Shown piece by piece: positions 9,241-18,774 of a stretch of DNA of 64,000 nt (positions are counted from its first letter, which is position 1; each line of letters starts with the position of its first letter). The DNA is from Alphaproteobacteria bacterium 46_93_T64. GTDB lineage: Bacteria; Pseudomonadota; Alphaproteobacteria; Sneathiellales; Sneathiellaceae. The stretch lies in NCBI GenBank assembly GCA_002163135.1, contig MAAN01000017.1, positions 107,297-171,296 on the forward strand. Direction: 5' to 3'. The position numbers and the translations under genes are program-made. The notes under the pieces are model-generated. The model saw only the letters and a program-made list of their open reading frames with translations. It had not been told where the DNA came from and did not search any database.

Positions 9241-10461
9241 TCAGTCAATGATTGCCTGATAAACAAGAGCTCTAAGTTCTTTTCGCAATGGATAATAACT
9301 TGATGGCAAAAGCTGGGTCGCAAAAATGACAACAAGATCTTCTAGAGGATCAACCCAGAAGACTGTACTAGCCATTCCGCCCCAACCAAAATCGCCGGGC
9401 GACCCCATCATCTGCGCCTTAGTTGGGTCCAACATTACCCATCCACCGAGACCAAATCCGACACCAGAGAACGACACCTCTGAAAACACAGGTTGCCCCA
9501 TGGATGCAAGGTCGCCCGGCATATGATTTCGAGTAATATAATCAACAGTGCGGCTTCCCAGAAGCTGTATCTCCCCGCTGCGTCCTCGCAGCCTGATCAT
9601 ATTCGCAAACTTATGATAATCATTTACAGTAGACAGTAGCCCGCCACCGCCAGAAAAGCAGTTCACTGCTCCTTCCTTATAAATACTGCGTTCAGCATTT
9701 TCGACCAGCTTAAGATTTCCCGTTTTATCCGGGGTGTAACTGGAGGCAAATTTGTGACTTTTCTCCGCTGAGATATCAAATGTAGTTTCGTTCATGCCGA
9801 GCGGCTCAAAGATCGTTTCCTTTAGGAAGACGTCCAACGATTTCCCTGAAATGATTTCAACCAGACGTCCAACGACATCCGTAGAGACACCATAATTCCA
9901 ACGCGATCCCGGTTCGAATTTAAGAGGCATTTCCCCAAGACGATTTACTTCTTCTTCCAACGATCCCAAGCGTGGACCAAAATGCATTTTTTCCTGAGTG
10001 TACAGATCCTCAAGCACCCCAAGATTAAAGTCGTAAGTGAGGCCGGAACAATGGGTTAGTAAATGATGGATCGTTGGTTTGTTCTTACAGGGCTCAGTAT
10101 CAGTTATTGACGCAGCATTTTCTCTTAAAACCCGCATATTTTTAAAAGCTGGTATGAATTTCTCTACTGGGTCATCAAGATGGAAAAGTCCTTGTTCATA
10201 GAGTGTCATTAAAGCAAAGGACGTGACAGGCTTGCTCATTGAATAAAAGCGCGCGATCGTATCGCTCTCCCACGCCTGTTTTGTATCAACATCAGCAAGA
10301 CCTGCCCATTTTGAATAAATCACCTCACCCCCACGCGCCACGAGTGTCTGGGCTCCTGGAAGATTTCCACCGTCAATATATCGGTGCATCCACGCCGTAA
10401 TATTTTCCAGTCTTTCCGTTGAAAATCCCATGGCTTCAGGTTTGCAGGTAATATCCATCAT
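9241..10461 (-). CDS. Serine hydrolase, class C beta-lactamase-like family
   Basis: Penicillin-binding-protein-like serine hydrolase, 406 residues, without a signal peptide. The nucleophile motif SxxK is SMSK in ARFYSMSKPVTSF; the second-site tyrosine lies in RWNYGVSTDVVGRLVE; the LLTHCSGL segment is typical of esterase VIII / EstB-like members. Cytoplasmic location and context beside a fumarylacetoacetase-family gene favour an esterase or small-molecule hydrolase over a resistance beta-lactamase. GAGGCA precedes the chosen ATG. The next gene upstream ends 27 bases away on the same strand, so an operon is likely. Confidence 0.85.
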   Translation of the reverse strand: MMDITCKPEAMGFSTERLENITAWMHRYIDGGNLPGAQTLVARGGEVIYSKWAGLADVDTKQAWESDTIARFYSMSKPVTSFALMTLYEQGLFHLDDPVEKFIPAFKNMRVLRENAASITDTEPCKNKPTIHHLLTHCSGLTYDFNLGVLEDLYTQEKMHFGPRLGSLEEEVNRLGEMPLKFEPGSRWNYGVSTDVVGRLVEIISGKSLDVFLKETIFEPLGMNETTFDISAEKSHKFASSYTPDKTGNLKLVENAERSIYKEGAVNCFSGGGGLLSTVNDYHKFANMIRLRGRSGEIQLLGSRTVDYITRNHMPGDLASMGQPVFSEVSFSGVGFGLGGWVMLDPTKAQMMGSPGDFGWGGMASTVFWVDPLEDLVVIFATQLLPSSYYPLRKELRALVYQAIID

Positions 10462-10488
10462 GTTGCCTCGATTATTGCTTTTTATTGA

Positions 10489-11340
10489 TTATGGGCGTGC
10501 CGCAATCGTATTTTGGCTTTGTCGTCCTAAACCTTCAACTCCAAGCTCCATTTTCTGACCCGTTTTCAAATATACAGGTTCGGGTTTGACACCCATACCA
10601 ACCCCTGGAGGAGTACCGGTTGAAATGATGTCGCCTGGCTCCAACGTCATGAACTCACTTAAATGTGCGACAATAGTAGGTACATCAAAAATCATGGTTT
10701 TGGTTGAACCATCTTGATAGCGATGCCCATCGACATCTAGCCACATGGACAGATCTTGAGCATCAGCGACTTCGTCACGCGTTACCATCCACGGACCCAT
10801 GGGTGCGAATGTATCGTGACTTTTACCTTTAACCCACTGCCCTGAACGCTCTATCTGATAAGCTCTTTCAGACACATCATTTATGACGCAATATCCGGCC
10901 ACATAAGAGAGAGCGTCTTTAGCACTCACGTATTTCGCACGTTTACCAATTACAACACCAAGTTCCACTTCCCAATCCGTTTTTTCTGAACCTCGTGGGA
11001 TCTCAACATCATCATTTGGGCCGCAGATTGCAGTTGTAGCTTTCATAAAGATAATCGGCTCTTCAGGGATTGGATTTCCGGTCTCAGCTGCATGGTCTGA
11101 GTAATTCAAACCAATACAGATAAACTTGCCAACATTAGTTACGCAGGCTCCAATTCTTACATCAGCGCCAACGAGCGGTAAACTTGCTATGTCAACATTT
11201 GAAATTGTCGCAAAGCCTTGCTCCGAGAGAATTTCTCCATTGATATCGTCAACATGTCCACTCAAACAACGGATGTTCCCATCTGTGTCGAGAATTCCCG
11301 GCTTTTCTTGCCCAAGCGGGCCATAACGAAGTAATTTCAC
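10489..11340 (-). CDS. Fumarylacetoacetate hydrolase family protein
   Basis: Metal-dependent hydrolase or decarboxylase of 2-oxo acids, about 283 residues. I start it at the GTG at 11340 (VKLLRYGPLGQEKPG), preceded by AAGGAT; the longer ATG-initiated frame to 11469 adds residues unlike the family. The C-terminal FAH fold is clear: FICIGLNYSDHAAETG, EPIIFMKATTAICGP, the metal-binding DWEVELGVVIGKRA, then GQWVKGKSHDTFAPMGP and TGTPPGVGMG. Relatives include ureidoglycolate lyase-like and 2,4-diketo-3-deoxy-sugar acid hydrolases, so a sugar-acid or aromatic catabolic step is possible. The beta-lactamase-like hydrolase is next in the same operon. Confidence 0.85.
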   Translation of the reverse strand: MKLLRYGPLGQEKPGILDTDGNIRCLSGHVDDINGEILSEQGFATISNVDIASLPLVGADVRIGACVTNVGKFICIGLNYSDHAAETGNPIPEEPIIFMKATTAICGPNDDVEIPRGSEKTDWEVELGVVIGKRAKYVSAKDALSYVAGYCVINDVSERAYQIERSGQWVKGKSHDTFAPMGPWMVTRDEVADAQDLSMWLDVDGHRYQDGSTKTMIFDVPTIVAHLSEFMTLEPGDIISTGTPPGVGMGVKPEPVYLKTGQKMELGVEGLGRQSQNTIAARP

Positions 11341-11529
11341 TTTTCTATCCTTATAAAATACATACCACGAGCTTCGGCATCTCGATATCTCATAGCTATA
11401 ATACAAAACTTGTTTCGTATTGCTATTACCACTGAACATTAATAGAGATATTACTCGATTTTTCTCCAAATTTAATGTTCTTATCTACTTCAGAATTTAA
11501 TCTCGATCAAAAAAGCAAAGAAAAACTAG

Positions 11530-12300
11530 ATGATTGATCAGCTCGTAAATGACTTCAACTTGTATCACCTACTCGTCGTTTGTGGTGCCTTTTCACTAGG
11601 TGGATTGGTTAAAGGTATTTCTTCGTTTGGCCTACCTACCGTGTCCATTCCAATTATTATTTTGATCTTACCTTTACCGTCGGCGATTTCAATCTTGGCA
11701 GCGCCATTAATACTCAGCAATCTATATCAGATGGTAATATCGGGAGATATTAAGGGCTCTATACAGCGGCACTGGAGTTTGTATCTGGCGGTTCTGTTAT
11801 CTTTGCCTATTGGCGTATATTTTCTAGCAGTCGTCAACACGAACACGCTGACGATCACTCTCGGTTTCGTTCTAGTTTTTATTACGTCTCTGGAGTTATT
11901 GGGTGTTTCGTTGAAGTTTGTGAAAACACATCAAAAAATCATTGCCCCAATGGTTGGTGTCTTTTCCGGCATAATTGGCGGTATGACTTCACTGTTCGCC
12001 CTTTTACCAATCTTCTTTCTTGTGGCCATCGGCCTTGAAAAAGATCGGTTTGTTTCTGCGGTGAGTGTCATGCTTTTCTCAGGCAGTGTTGTATTGGCAA
12101 TTAGCCTGCAAAAAGCCAATCACCTTGGTCCATTGGAAATCGTTTATGGACTTATTGGAATGATCCCCATAATGACGTTCATATGGATTGGAAGCCAACT
12201 TCGGAAAAGAGTTGATCAAATTCTATTCAGAAAAGTTGTTTTAATCCTTATTTTCATTGTTGGGGTTTCCATGATTTATAGGGCTACCATCGGCTTCTGA
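11530..12300 (+). CDS. TauE/SafE-family membrane exporter
   Basis: Integral membrane protein of 256 residues with about eight hydrophobic segments. The first repeat has the family pattern GAFSLGGLVKGISSFGLPTVSIPI and the second begins around MVGVFSGIIGGMTSLFALLPIFFL, showing the internal duplication of this family. Known members move sulfite, sulfoacetate or other organic anions outward. It is divergent from the FAH-type hydrolase gene across about 190 bases and could export an intermediate of that pathway, which is inference. Confidence 0.83.
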   Translation: MIDQLVNDFNLYHLLVVCGAFSLGGLVKGISSFGLPTVSIPIIILILPLPSAISILAAPLILSNLYQMVISGDIKGSIQRHWSLYLAVLLSLPIGVYFLAVVNTNTLTITLGFVLVFITSLELLGVSLKFVKTHQKIIAPMVGVFSGIIGGMTSLFALLPIFFLVAIGLEKDRFVSAVSVMLFSGSVVLAISLQKANHLGPLEIVYGLIGMIPIMTFIWIGSQLRKRVDQILFRKVVLILIFIVGVSMIYRATIGF

Positions 12301-12326
12301 CAGTCGATTTCCTCTAACCACATATT

Positions 12327-15101
12327 CTAGTCAGCAGCAAAAATAACCGCGTCTTTTGCGCGAACGGGCAACGTGAATGTAAAACGTGCCCCCCCCGCTC
12401 GAGTATTTTCCGCCCATATTTTCCCACCCAAATACGTCACAATTTGAAGGCATATGGCGAGACCAAGACCAGATCCTTGTGGCTTACTCCCTGTAAGGGA
12501 CAAGGATTGATGAAACCGCTCAAATATCTTGGTTTTGAGTGGTGCCGGGACCCCCATGCCATTGTCTTCCACAGTCACACGCAAAAAATTGTCGACCTCT
12601 GAGACGTCCAAATGAATTTTACCATCATGTGGATCACAAAACTTAATTGCGTTGGAAACCAGATTAACGACGACTTGAATAAGTTGGTCTTTGTCCGCAT
12701 GTACAGCTGATATTTTATCAGGCATCGAAGTGGTAAGTGTAATATCTTTCTCTTTAATCAAGCCATTAAGTGCGATGACAGCTTCATTTACAGCAGACAA
12801 AAGGTCTACTTCAGACAGGGTCCAGTCCATCCTGCCGGCTTCCATCTTCGCCAGATCAAGGAGCTGGTCGATTAACCGCGTTAATCGCTCACTCTCTGTA
12901 ATGATAATATCTAGAAACTGTTCGCGTTCTACAGCCGACACATCGGGATTGTCAGCTAGTATCTCTCCAAATGCTCGAAGGCTGGTAAGCGGGGTCCGCA
13001 ATTCATGGCTAACCATAGAAAGAAAATCATCTTTCAGAGAATCTAATTCTTTCAAGCGAGCATTCGCGAGCTGCAATTGCTGCGTAGCCTGTTCGAGTTC
13101 AGTCGATTTTTGCTCCAATTGATGGCTGTATTCAATGACCTGACTGGTTTCATCCAAAATACGGTATACTTCATCAATGCTGACAATTTCACCCTTAGCG
13201 ATTGAGCCAATGAGCACCCGGGCTGTTGCTGAACCAATTGAGCCCGCGAGTAAGCGCTCTGCAAAATCTATCAACGCAGCGTCAACGATTTCTCCTTTGC
13301 GCAAACTTACACCGCGCTCGACAGCAAATTGATCAAAAGCCTCTGCCACCTTCGTTATACCGACAAATCGCCCGACCAATTGCTGTAACTCTGCAACTGT
13401 TACAGATCCACGCCAATATCCACTTTCGCCTGATTTTTCAGTGAGAAGAAAGACATCAACAAAAAGCTTTGCTTGAATGCGCTCAATCGCTGTCTGTTGG
13501 GACAATAGGGAGACAACCCAGTAGGCCCCAATATTTGCTAACATGCTCCAGAACAAGGCATGGGTCAGGCGATCAAACCCTTCCATTCCAAATAACGAAT
13601 AAGGCTTCAACCACTCAAGACCAAATGGTCCCAGCTCAATAAAACTGATTGGAAGCCACCCTGATTGCGCAAGAGAGGGCAATAGAAGTGTATAAAGCCA
13701 GACAAGAAAGCCAAAGATCAACCCAACAAGAGCACCGTTGAAGGTCGCGTTCCTCCAAAAAATACCGCCAATAATGGAGGGCGCGAATTGAGCTGCTGCC
13801 GCGAAAGAGACTAGCCCGATCGTCACCAGTGAATAAGACTCGCTAGCAAACCTGTAATACCCATACCCCAAAATCAGGATCATCAGAATACTTGTTCGCC
13901 GGATCGCCAGTAGTAACCCCGTCAGGTCAGCATTTTCATTGGCTCTAAACCATTTCCACCGCAAAATGACAGGCATGACCAGATCATTGCAAACCATTGT
14001 GCTAAGGGCAATTGATGCCACAATCACCATTGAGGTGGCCGCTGACAATCCACCAATAAAAGCAATCAGTGAGATTACAGCGTGATCATAATAGATGGGA
14101 ACAGTTAGAACGAACATGTCCGCGTCTGCAGGGGCACTGGAAAATGCAAGCCGCCCCCCAATAGCAATAGGCAAAACGAATATATTGATGATCAACAAGT
14201 AGGCTGGAAATAACCAGGTCGCTTTTCGAACATATCCCTCATCTGCATTTTCAACGGCTGTAATATAGAATTGTCGAGGGAGGCATATTATGGCGGCCAT
14301 GGACAACAGTGTCATTGTCATCCAGAGACTGTAATCTGTCTCATTGCTGACAGAGAGTAATTTGTTTAGTTCTGGATCGACAGAAGCCCGTTGAAAAATG
14401 TCTGCAAATCCATCAAAAATACCATAGGTAACAAACACACCAACAGTTAAGAAAGCAATCAGCTTAACAACGGATTCAAAAGCAATAGCCGCCACCAATC
14501 CTTCATGGTGTTCACTGGCGTCAATATGACGGGTACCAAACAAGATCGCAAAAAGCGCCAACGCAATGGCGACAATCAAAGTTGTATCAATAAAAAATAT
14601 TGGTTCCAAAGGCACGCCGGGCACCTGCCCCCCGCCCGGATTGGTAACCAAAATGCGAAAGCTGGTCGCAATTGATTTAAGTTGCAGAGAAATGTAGGGC
14701 ATTGTTCCGACAACTGCGATAATTGTCACCAAGCCGCCAAGCATTGAACGCTTACCATAACGAGAGGCAATAAAGTCAGCAATCGACGTAATACGCTGTT
14801 GCTTACAGATTCTAATGATCTTGATCCAGACCGAGGACCAAAGTACGAATACAAGCGTTGGTCCCAAATAAATAGGCAAGAAATCCAACCCCGTTGTAGC
14901 GGCTCGGCCAACGCTCCCATAAAATGTCCAAGACGTGCAAAATACGGCAATCGACAGTGTGTATACGTATGGATTGCGGGATAGAAGCCTTTTTACGCTG
15001 GCCCGGGTATCCACATAATGCGCTATAGCAAAAAGCAGACCGAGATACAAAAATGAGACAATCAGAACAACACTACCGGACATTATAATCTCCGATATCA
15101 T
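12327..15101 (-). CDS. SSS transporter-STAC sensor histidine kinase (CrbS/CbrA-like)
   Basis: Fusion of a sodium:solute symporter (about residues 10-490, some thirteen spans) to a STAC linker (about 535-600, including RLLAGSIGSATARVLIGSIAKGE), a coiled coil, and a HisKA-HATPase core. The H-box is SHELRTPLTS with His699; the ATP lid has ENGMGV and GSGLGLAIC. CrbS and CbrA of gammaproteobacteria have this order; CrbS answers to acetate and drives acs, and acs lies just upstream here. Unlike typical CrbS there is no PAS unit and no fused receiver. The gene overlaps the end of the small membrane protein gene by 29 bases and follows the receiver gene, so the three are one operon. The ligand being acetate is inference from acs. 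Confidence 0.87.
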   Translation of the reverse strand: MISEIIMSGSVVLIVSFLYLGLLFAIAHYVDTRASVKRLLSRNPYVYTLSIAVFCTSWTFYGSVGRAATTGLDFLPIYLGPTLVFVLWSSVWIKIIRICKQQRITSIADFIASRYGKRSMLGGLVTIIAVVGTMPYISLQLKSIATSFRILVTNPGGGQVPGVPLEPIFFIDTTLIVAIALALFAILFGTRHIDASEHHEGLVAAIAFESVVKLIAFLTVGVFVTYGIFDGFADIFQRASVDPELNKLLSVSNETDYSLWMTMTLLSMAAIICLPRQFYITAVENADEGYVRKATWLFPAYLLIINIFVLPIAIGGRLAFSSAPADADMFVLTVPIYYDHAVISLIAFIGGLSAATSMVIVASIALSTMVCNDLVMPVILRWKWFRANENADLTGLLLAIRRTSILMILILGYGYYRFASESYSLVTIGLVSFAAAAQFAPSIIGGIFWRNATFNGALVGLIFGFLVWLYTLLLPSLAQSGWLPISFIELGPFGLEWLKPYSLFGMEGFDRLTHALFWSMLANIGAYWVVSLLSQQTAIERIQAKLFVDVFLLTEKSGESGYWRGSVTVAELQQLVGRFVGITKVAEAFDQFAVERGVSLRKGEIVDAALIDFAERLLAGSIGSATARVLIGSIAKGEIVSIDEVYRILDETSQVIEYSHQLEQKSTELEQATQQLQLANARLKELDSLKDDFLSMVSHELRTPLTSLRAFGEILADNPDVSAVEREQFLDIIITESERLTRLIDQLLDLAKMEAGRMDWTLSEVDLLSAVNEAVIALNGLIKEKDITLTTSMPDKISAVHADKDQLIQVVVNLVSNAIKFCDPHDGKIHLDVSEVDNFLRVTVEDNGMGVPAPLKTKIFERFHQSLSLTGSKPQGSGLGLAICLQIVTYLGGKIWAENTRAGGARFTFTLPVRAKDAVIFAAD

Positions 15102-15354
15102 CCTTATCTGTGGTGATTTTTTGCTTAGTGTTTAGTTTATTTGCCTCTGGTATCTGAGGGTCCCTCTTACGAGAGCCTATGGCAATGAACAAAATCATAA
15201 CCGCCCAAAATCCGTATAGATACAAGAAGCTCAACGGGAAATTGAAAACTAGTTTGGGGCTATCAAAAACGAGTATGATTGGAGGAGATATTCCCAGAAG
15301 GAACACACAAAACACCAATATTGCCCATTCCTTTTTTCGGCCCGTTCGTTTCAT
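15073..15354 (-). CDS. Small two-span membrane protein, SSS-associated
   Basis: Protein of 93 residues with two hydrophobic segments (about 11-31 and 42-62; PLSFLYLYGFWAVMILFIA) and a charged tail. Sodium:solute symporters are often preceded by a small two-span partner of this shape, and here it overlaps the start of the SSS-kinase gene, so translation is coupled. I do not recognise a specific family with confidence. It may help the sensor's transporter module fold or gate. Confidence 0.72.
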   Translation of the reverse strand: MKRTGRKKEWAILVFCVFLLGISPPIILVFDSPKLVFNFPLSFLYLYGFWAVMILFIAIGSRKRDPQIPEANKLNTKQKITTDKDDIGDYNVR

Positions 15355-15392
15355 ACCAGTTTATCCAGTTGCATTGCTGCCACCCAATCAAC

Positions 15393-15767
15393 TTAAGCTC
15401 TGGTCTCAAGTAAATTTTTAGCCAGTTCACCAAGAACACGTGTTGAAAAAGGTTTTGTGACGAACTCGTCTGCACCCAGAGCAAGCGCCTTCTCTCGATC
15501 GGCATCCCTGCTTTTTGCAGATAACATAATGATTTTAATTTTGTTACATGCCGGATTGTTGCGAATTTCTTCACACACAGCGAAACCATCACGCTTTGGC
15601 AGCATGATATCTAGAAGAACCAAATCAGGCACATATTCATCAATTGCGCGTAGAGCTTGCTCCCCGTCAGATGCTATGCGAACTGTGTAGCCTGCCTGCC
15701 TCATAATAAATTGAAGCGACAACACGATGTTTGGCTCGTCTTCTACGACAAGTACAGTATATGACAT
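15393..15767 (-). CDS. Single-domain response regulator (receiver only)
   Basis: Receiver of 124 residues starting at MSYTVLVVEDEP. The acidic pair E9-D10, phosphoacceptor Asp53 (LVLLDIMLPKRDG), the switch residue in MLSAKS and the lysine in FVTKPF are all present, so it should be phosphorylated. There is no output domain. An ATG 13 codons further up adds only arginine-rich residues, so I use 15767; GGGAGG lies upstream. It is 38 bases before the small membrane protein and is the natural partner of the SSS-STAC kinase in the same operon. Phosphorelay to another protein or direct protein contact is implied. Confidence 0.86.
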   Translation of the reverse strand: MSYTVLVVEDEPNIVLSLQFIMRQAGYTVRIASDGEQALRAIDEYVPDLVLLDIMLPKRDGFAVCEEIRNNPACNKIKIIMLSAKSRDADREKALALGADEFVTKPFSTRVLGELAKNLLETRA

Positions 15768-15951
15768 TAAGTCGCGGCCCCTCCCTACGGCCCGGCGACA
15801 TGGCATACTCTTCGGCGGAATTATTATCTATTCCTTTGTCAAAGCGCATTACACCACACCAATATTTTTTCAGTGTAGCGTACTATGGCCGTCCATGTCA
15901 TGCGCCAATCCGTCCACCCAAATTTAGGACATCATGGCACAGACACAAAAA

Positions 15952-17895
15952 CTAGCTCCGGTTCATCCGGTTTTCTATCAACTCTTCTACAACAGACGGA
16001 TCTGCAAGTGTTGAGGTATCTCCCAAACTGCCAAAATCGTTTTCTGCCACTTTGCGCAAAATACGACGCATAATCTTGCCAGAACGTGTTTTTGGAAGGC
16101 CCGGCGCCCATTGAATAAGGTCTGGCGCAGCAATAGGTCCAATTTCTTTACGCACCCATTTCACCAACTCTTTACGCAAATCTTCTGTGGGTTCAGCACC
16201 AAGTCCCAATGTCACGTAGGCATAGATTCCTTGGCCTTTAATGTCATGTGGGTAACCCACTACAGCTGCCTCTGTTACCTTCGGATGCGCAACAAGTGCA
16301 CTTTCAACTTCTGCGGTTCCCATCCGATGGCCGGAGACATTGATCACATCATCCACGCGTCCGGTAATCCAATAATCTCCATCAGCATCTCGTCTCGCGC
16401 CATCACCCGTAAAATATTTGCCACGGAATGATGCAAAATAGGTTTGGAAAAAGCGCTCGTGATCCCCATAAACGGTGCGCATTTGTCCAGGCCAGCTGTC
16501 CCGAATGCAAAGGACGCCTTCGCACTCTCCGTCGATTTCATTACCGTCATTGTCAACCATCACAGGATCAACACCAAAGAACGGACGTGTCGCCGAACCG
16601 GGTTTCAGATCTGTGGCGCCCGGCAAGGGACTGATAAGAATACCACCCGTTTCTGTTTGCCACCACGTATCGACAATCGGGCTTTTCTTTTCCCCAACCA
16701 CTTCATAATACCAGCGCCATGCCTCAGGGTTGATCGGCTCACCGACAGATCCCAGAAGCCTCAACGAAGAACGCGACGTTGATTTAACAGGATCATCACC
16801 GGCCTGCATCAAGGCACGAATTGCCGTTGGGGCTGTATAGAAAATATTCACCTGATGCTTATCGCACACGTCCCAAAAGCGCGACATTGTTGGATAGTTT
16901 GGAACACCTTCAAACATCAATGTTGTTGCACCATTGGCAAGCGGGCCGTACAGAATATAGCTATGGCCTGTTACCCAGCCGACATCAGCCGTGCACCAGT
17001 AGACATCCCCATCATGATAATCAAATACATACTGGTGGGTCATTGAGGCATACACCAGATATCCACCACTTGTATGAAGGACACCTTTTGGCTGCCCCGT
17101 TGATCCTGAAGTATACAGAATAAACAACGGATCTTCCGCGTTCATTTCTTCAGGTTCGCATACCTCAGACGCATCTTCCATGATGTCATGATACCAAACA
17201 TCACGACCTTCAACCCAGTTGACTGCGTTGCCAGTTCTTTTGACCACAATCGAAGTTGTACAATCTGGGCAACTTTCCAGTGCTTTGTCTGTATTGTCTT
17301 TAAGCGGAATAATTCGGCCACCGCGAACGCCTTCATCTGCAGTAATCACGCATGTAGAAGCACATCCATTAATACGGCCTGCCAGAGCGTCTGGAGAAAA
17401 CCCACCGAACACAACAGAGTGAACCGCACCAATACGTGTGCAAGCCAGCATGGCGACGGCTGCTTCAACAATCATCGGCATATAAATTGTTACACGGTCA
17501 CCTTTTTTAACGCCATTTGCCTTCATGGCGTTGGAGAACTTACATACTTCGCGATGTAATTCCCGGTATGTCAGTTTTTTATCATCCGTCGGCTCGTCGC
17601 CTTCCCAAATGATAGCTGTCTGGTCACCTTTGGTTTCCAAATGGCGATCAAGACAATTTGCGCTAACATTGAGCGTACCATCATGGAACCATTTGATGTG
17701 CAGGTCATTTTCATCGAACGAGACATCTTTAACTTGAGTAAAAGGCTTGATCCAGTCGATACGCTTGCCATGTTCCGCCCAGAATGTTTCCGGATCGTCA
17801 ATTGATGCCTTGTACATGGCTTCATATTTGTCGTTATCGATCCAAGCTGAATTCGCCAGATCATCAGAAACCGGATAGACTTCGTTCGTGGACAT
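15952..17895 (-). CDS. acs: Acetyl-CoA synthetase
   Basis: AMP-forming acetate-CoA ligase, 647 residues, close to the 652 of E. coli Acs. It turns acetate, ATP and CoA into acetyl-CoA in the cytoplasm. Seen: the P-loop [11 protein letters not shown], the acetate-pocket region WWQTETGG, and the C-terminal [11 protein letters not shown] whose lysine is the acetylation-controlled catalytic residue. The start at MSTNEVYP is backed by AAGGGGA seven bases upstream; the longer frame to 18048 lacks support. It lies 162 bases after livF, which is enough for its own promoter, and ahead of the receiver/SSS-kinase operon. Regulation by that kinase and by the ScfR-type protein at 23351 is likely from context. 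Confidence 0.95.
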   Translation of the reverse strand: MSTNEVYPVSDDLANSAWIDNDKYEAMYKASIDDPETFWAEHGKRIDWIKPFTQVKDVSFDENDLHIKWFHDGTLNVSANCLDRHLETKGDQTAIIWEGDEPTDDKKLTYRELHREVCKFSNAMKANGVKKGDRVTIYMPMIVEAAVAMLACTRIGAVHSVVFGGFSPDALAGRINGCASTCVITADEGVRGGRIIPLKDNTDKALESCPDCTTSIVVKRTGNAVNWVEGRDVWYHDIMEDASEVCEPEEMNAEDPLFILYTSGSTGQPKGVLHTSGGYLVYASMTHQYVFDYHDGDVYWCTADVGWVTGHSYILYGPLANGATTLMFEGVPNYPTMSRFWDVCDKHQVNIFYTAPTAIRALMQAGDDPVKSTSRSSLRLLGSVGEPINPEAWRWYYEVVGEKKSPIVDTWWQTETGGILISPLPGATDLKPGSATRPFFGVDPVMVDNDGNEIDGECEGVLCIRDSWPGQMRTVYGDHERFFQTYFASFRGKYFTGDGARRDADGDYWITGRVDDVINVSGHRMGTAEVESALVAHPKVTEAAVVGYPHDIKGQGIYAYVTLGLGAEPTEDLRKELVKWVRKEIGPIAAPDLIQWAPGLPKTRSGKIMRRILRKVAENDFGSLGDTSTLADPSVVEELIENRMNRS

Positions 17896-17963
17896 TTGCT
17901 TATTCCCCTTACACCAATCAGATGTTTTCCTGATTTGCGCACATTTCAAGATTATTGAGATGC

Positions 17964-17994
17964 ATATTCGTAACAATTCATCAGATTTTGTCAA
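17964..17994 (-). promoter_or_regulatory. Candidate sigma70 promoter of acs
   Basis: Minus strand shows TTGACA (17994-17989) and, 19 bases on, GAATAT (17969-17964; CGAATA at 18 bases), about 70 bases before the acs start. Good -35, modest -10 and spacing. Confidence 0.4.
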
Positions 17995-18057
17995 ACGCTG
18001 CCGTAAGCAAGCGTAGTTTTGCTGAAGAAATCGCCAATTTTTTGCCAATTAATAGGA

Positions 18058-18774
18058 TTAAATCGCCAAATACTCGTGCCGAAGTTCCTTATTTTCCAAC
18101 ACTTCAGCTGCAGTTCCTCGAAAGGCAATCTTTCCCATATCAAGAATCAATGCTTTGTCTGCTAGTTTCAAAGCTGCAACGGCGTTCTGCTCTACAATAA
18201 TTGTTGTGATGCCAAGATCGCGGACTTGCATAAGGATTTTTTCGATTTCCTCAACAATAACTGGTGCAAGTCCTTCGTATGGTTCGTCTAAAAACAGGAC
18301 TTTAATATCGCGCGCCAACGCTCTTGCAACGGCGAGCATTTGCTGCTCTCCGCCTGACATAGTGGTGCCTTCCTGGTTGCGGCGCTCTCCAAGTCTTGGA
18401 AAATGGTCATATATTTTCTCAATGCTCCACCCTCTGGGCTCAGCGACTTGAGCTAACATCAAGTTTTCTTCCACCGTCAAACCACCAATGATGCGACGAT
18501 CTTCCGGTACCAGTTGAATACCAGCCTGCGCGGCCTCATGACTTTGCATCTCATGAACAGCCTGACCGTTCAGATAGATCTCACCTTGTGTGAGCGCTGG
18601 ATTATCCACACGAGCAAGTGTCCGCAAAGTTGATGTTTTTCCAGCGCCGTTACGACCCAAAAGCGCTAAAATTTCACCCTCGGCAACATCGAAGGAAACA
18701 CCTTGAACAATATAAGATTCACCGTAATAGGCGTGAATGTCTCGAACACTAAAAAATGCACTGTTTTCTGACAT
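18058..18774 (-). CDS. Liv-type ABC transporter ATPase, LivF-like
   Basis: Cytoplasmic ATPase of 238 residues for a branched-chain-amino-acid-type importer. Walker A GRNGAGKTS, signature MSGGEQQM, Walker B VLFLDEPYEGLAP and the switch histidine region IIIVEQN are visible. Its start overlaps the stop of the LivG-like gene by one base (TAATG), so the two ATPases are translationally coupled. Last transporter gene before acs. The imported substrate cannot be read from this subunit. Confidence 0.9.
   Translation of the reverse strand: MSENSAFFSVRDIHAYYGESYIVQGVSFDVAEGEILALLGRNGAGKTSTLRTLARVDNPALTQGEIYLNGQAVHEMQSHEAAQAGIQLVPEDRRIIGGLTVEENLMLAQVAEPRGWSIEKIYDHFPRLGERRNQEGTTMSGGEQQMLAVARALARDIKVLFLDEPYEGLAPVIVEEIEKILMQVRDLGITTIIVEQNAVAALKLADKALILDMGKIAFRGTAAEVLENKELRHEYLAI

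Noticed and set aside
9241..10461. Beta-lactamase resistance gene
   Set aside because: No signal peptide, so the product would be cytoplasmic; esterase-type relatives fit better.
12691..13122. 143-codon plus-strand frame opposite the SSS-kinase gene
   Set aside because: Lies wholly within a clearly coding gene on the other strand, has serine-rich low-complexity translation and no ribosome site.
16111..16431. Plus-strand frames opposite acs
   Set aside because: Several frames of 60-120 codons overlap here, but all are antisense to a conserved enzyme and lack start signals.
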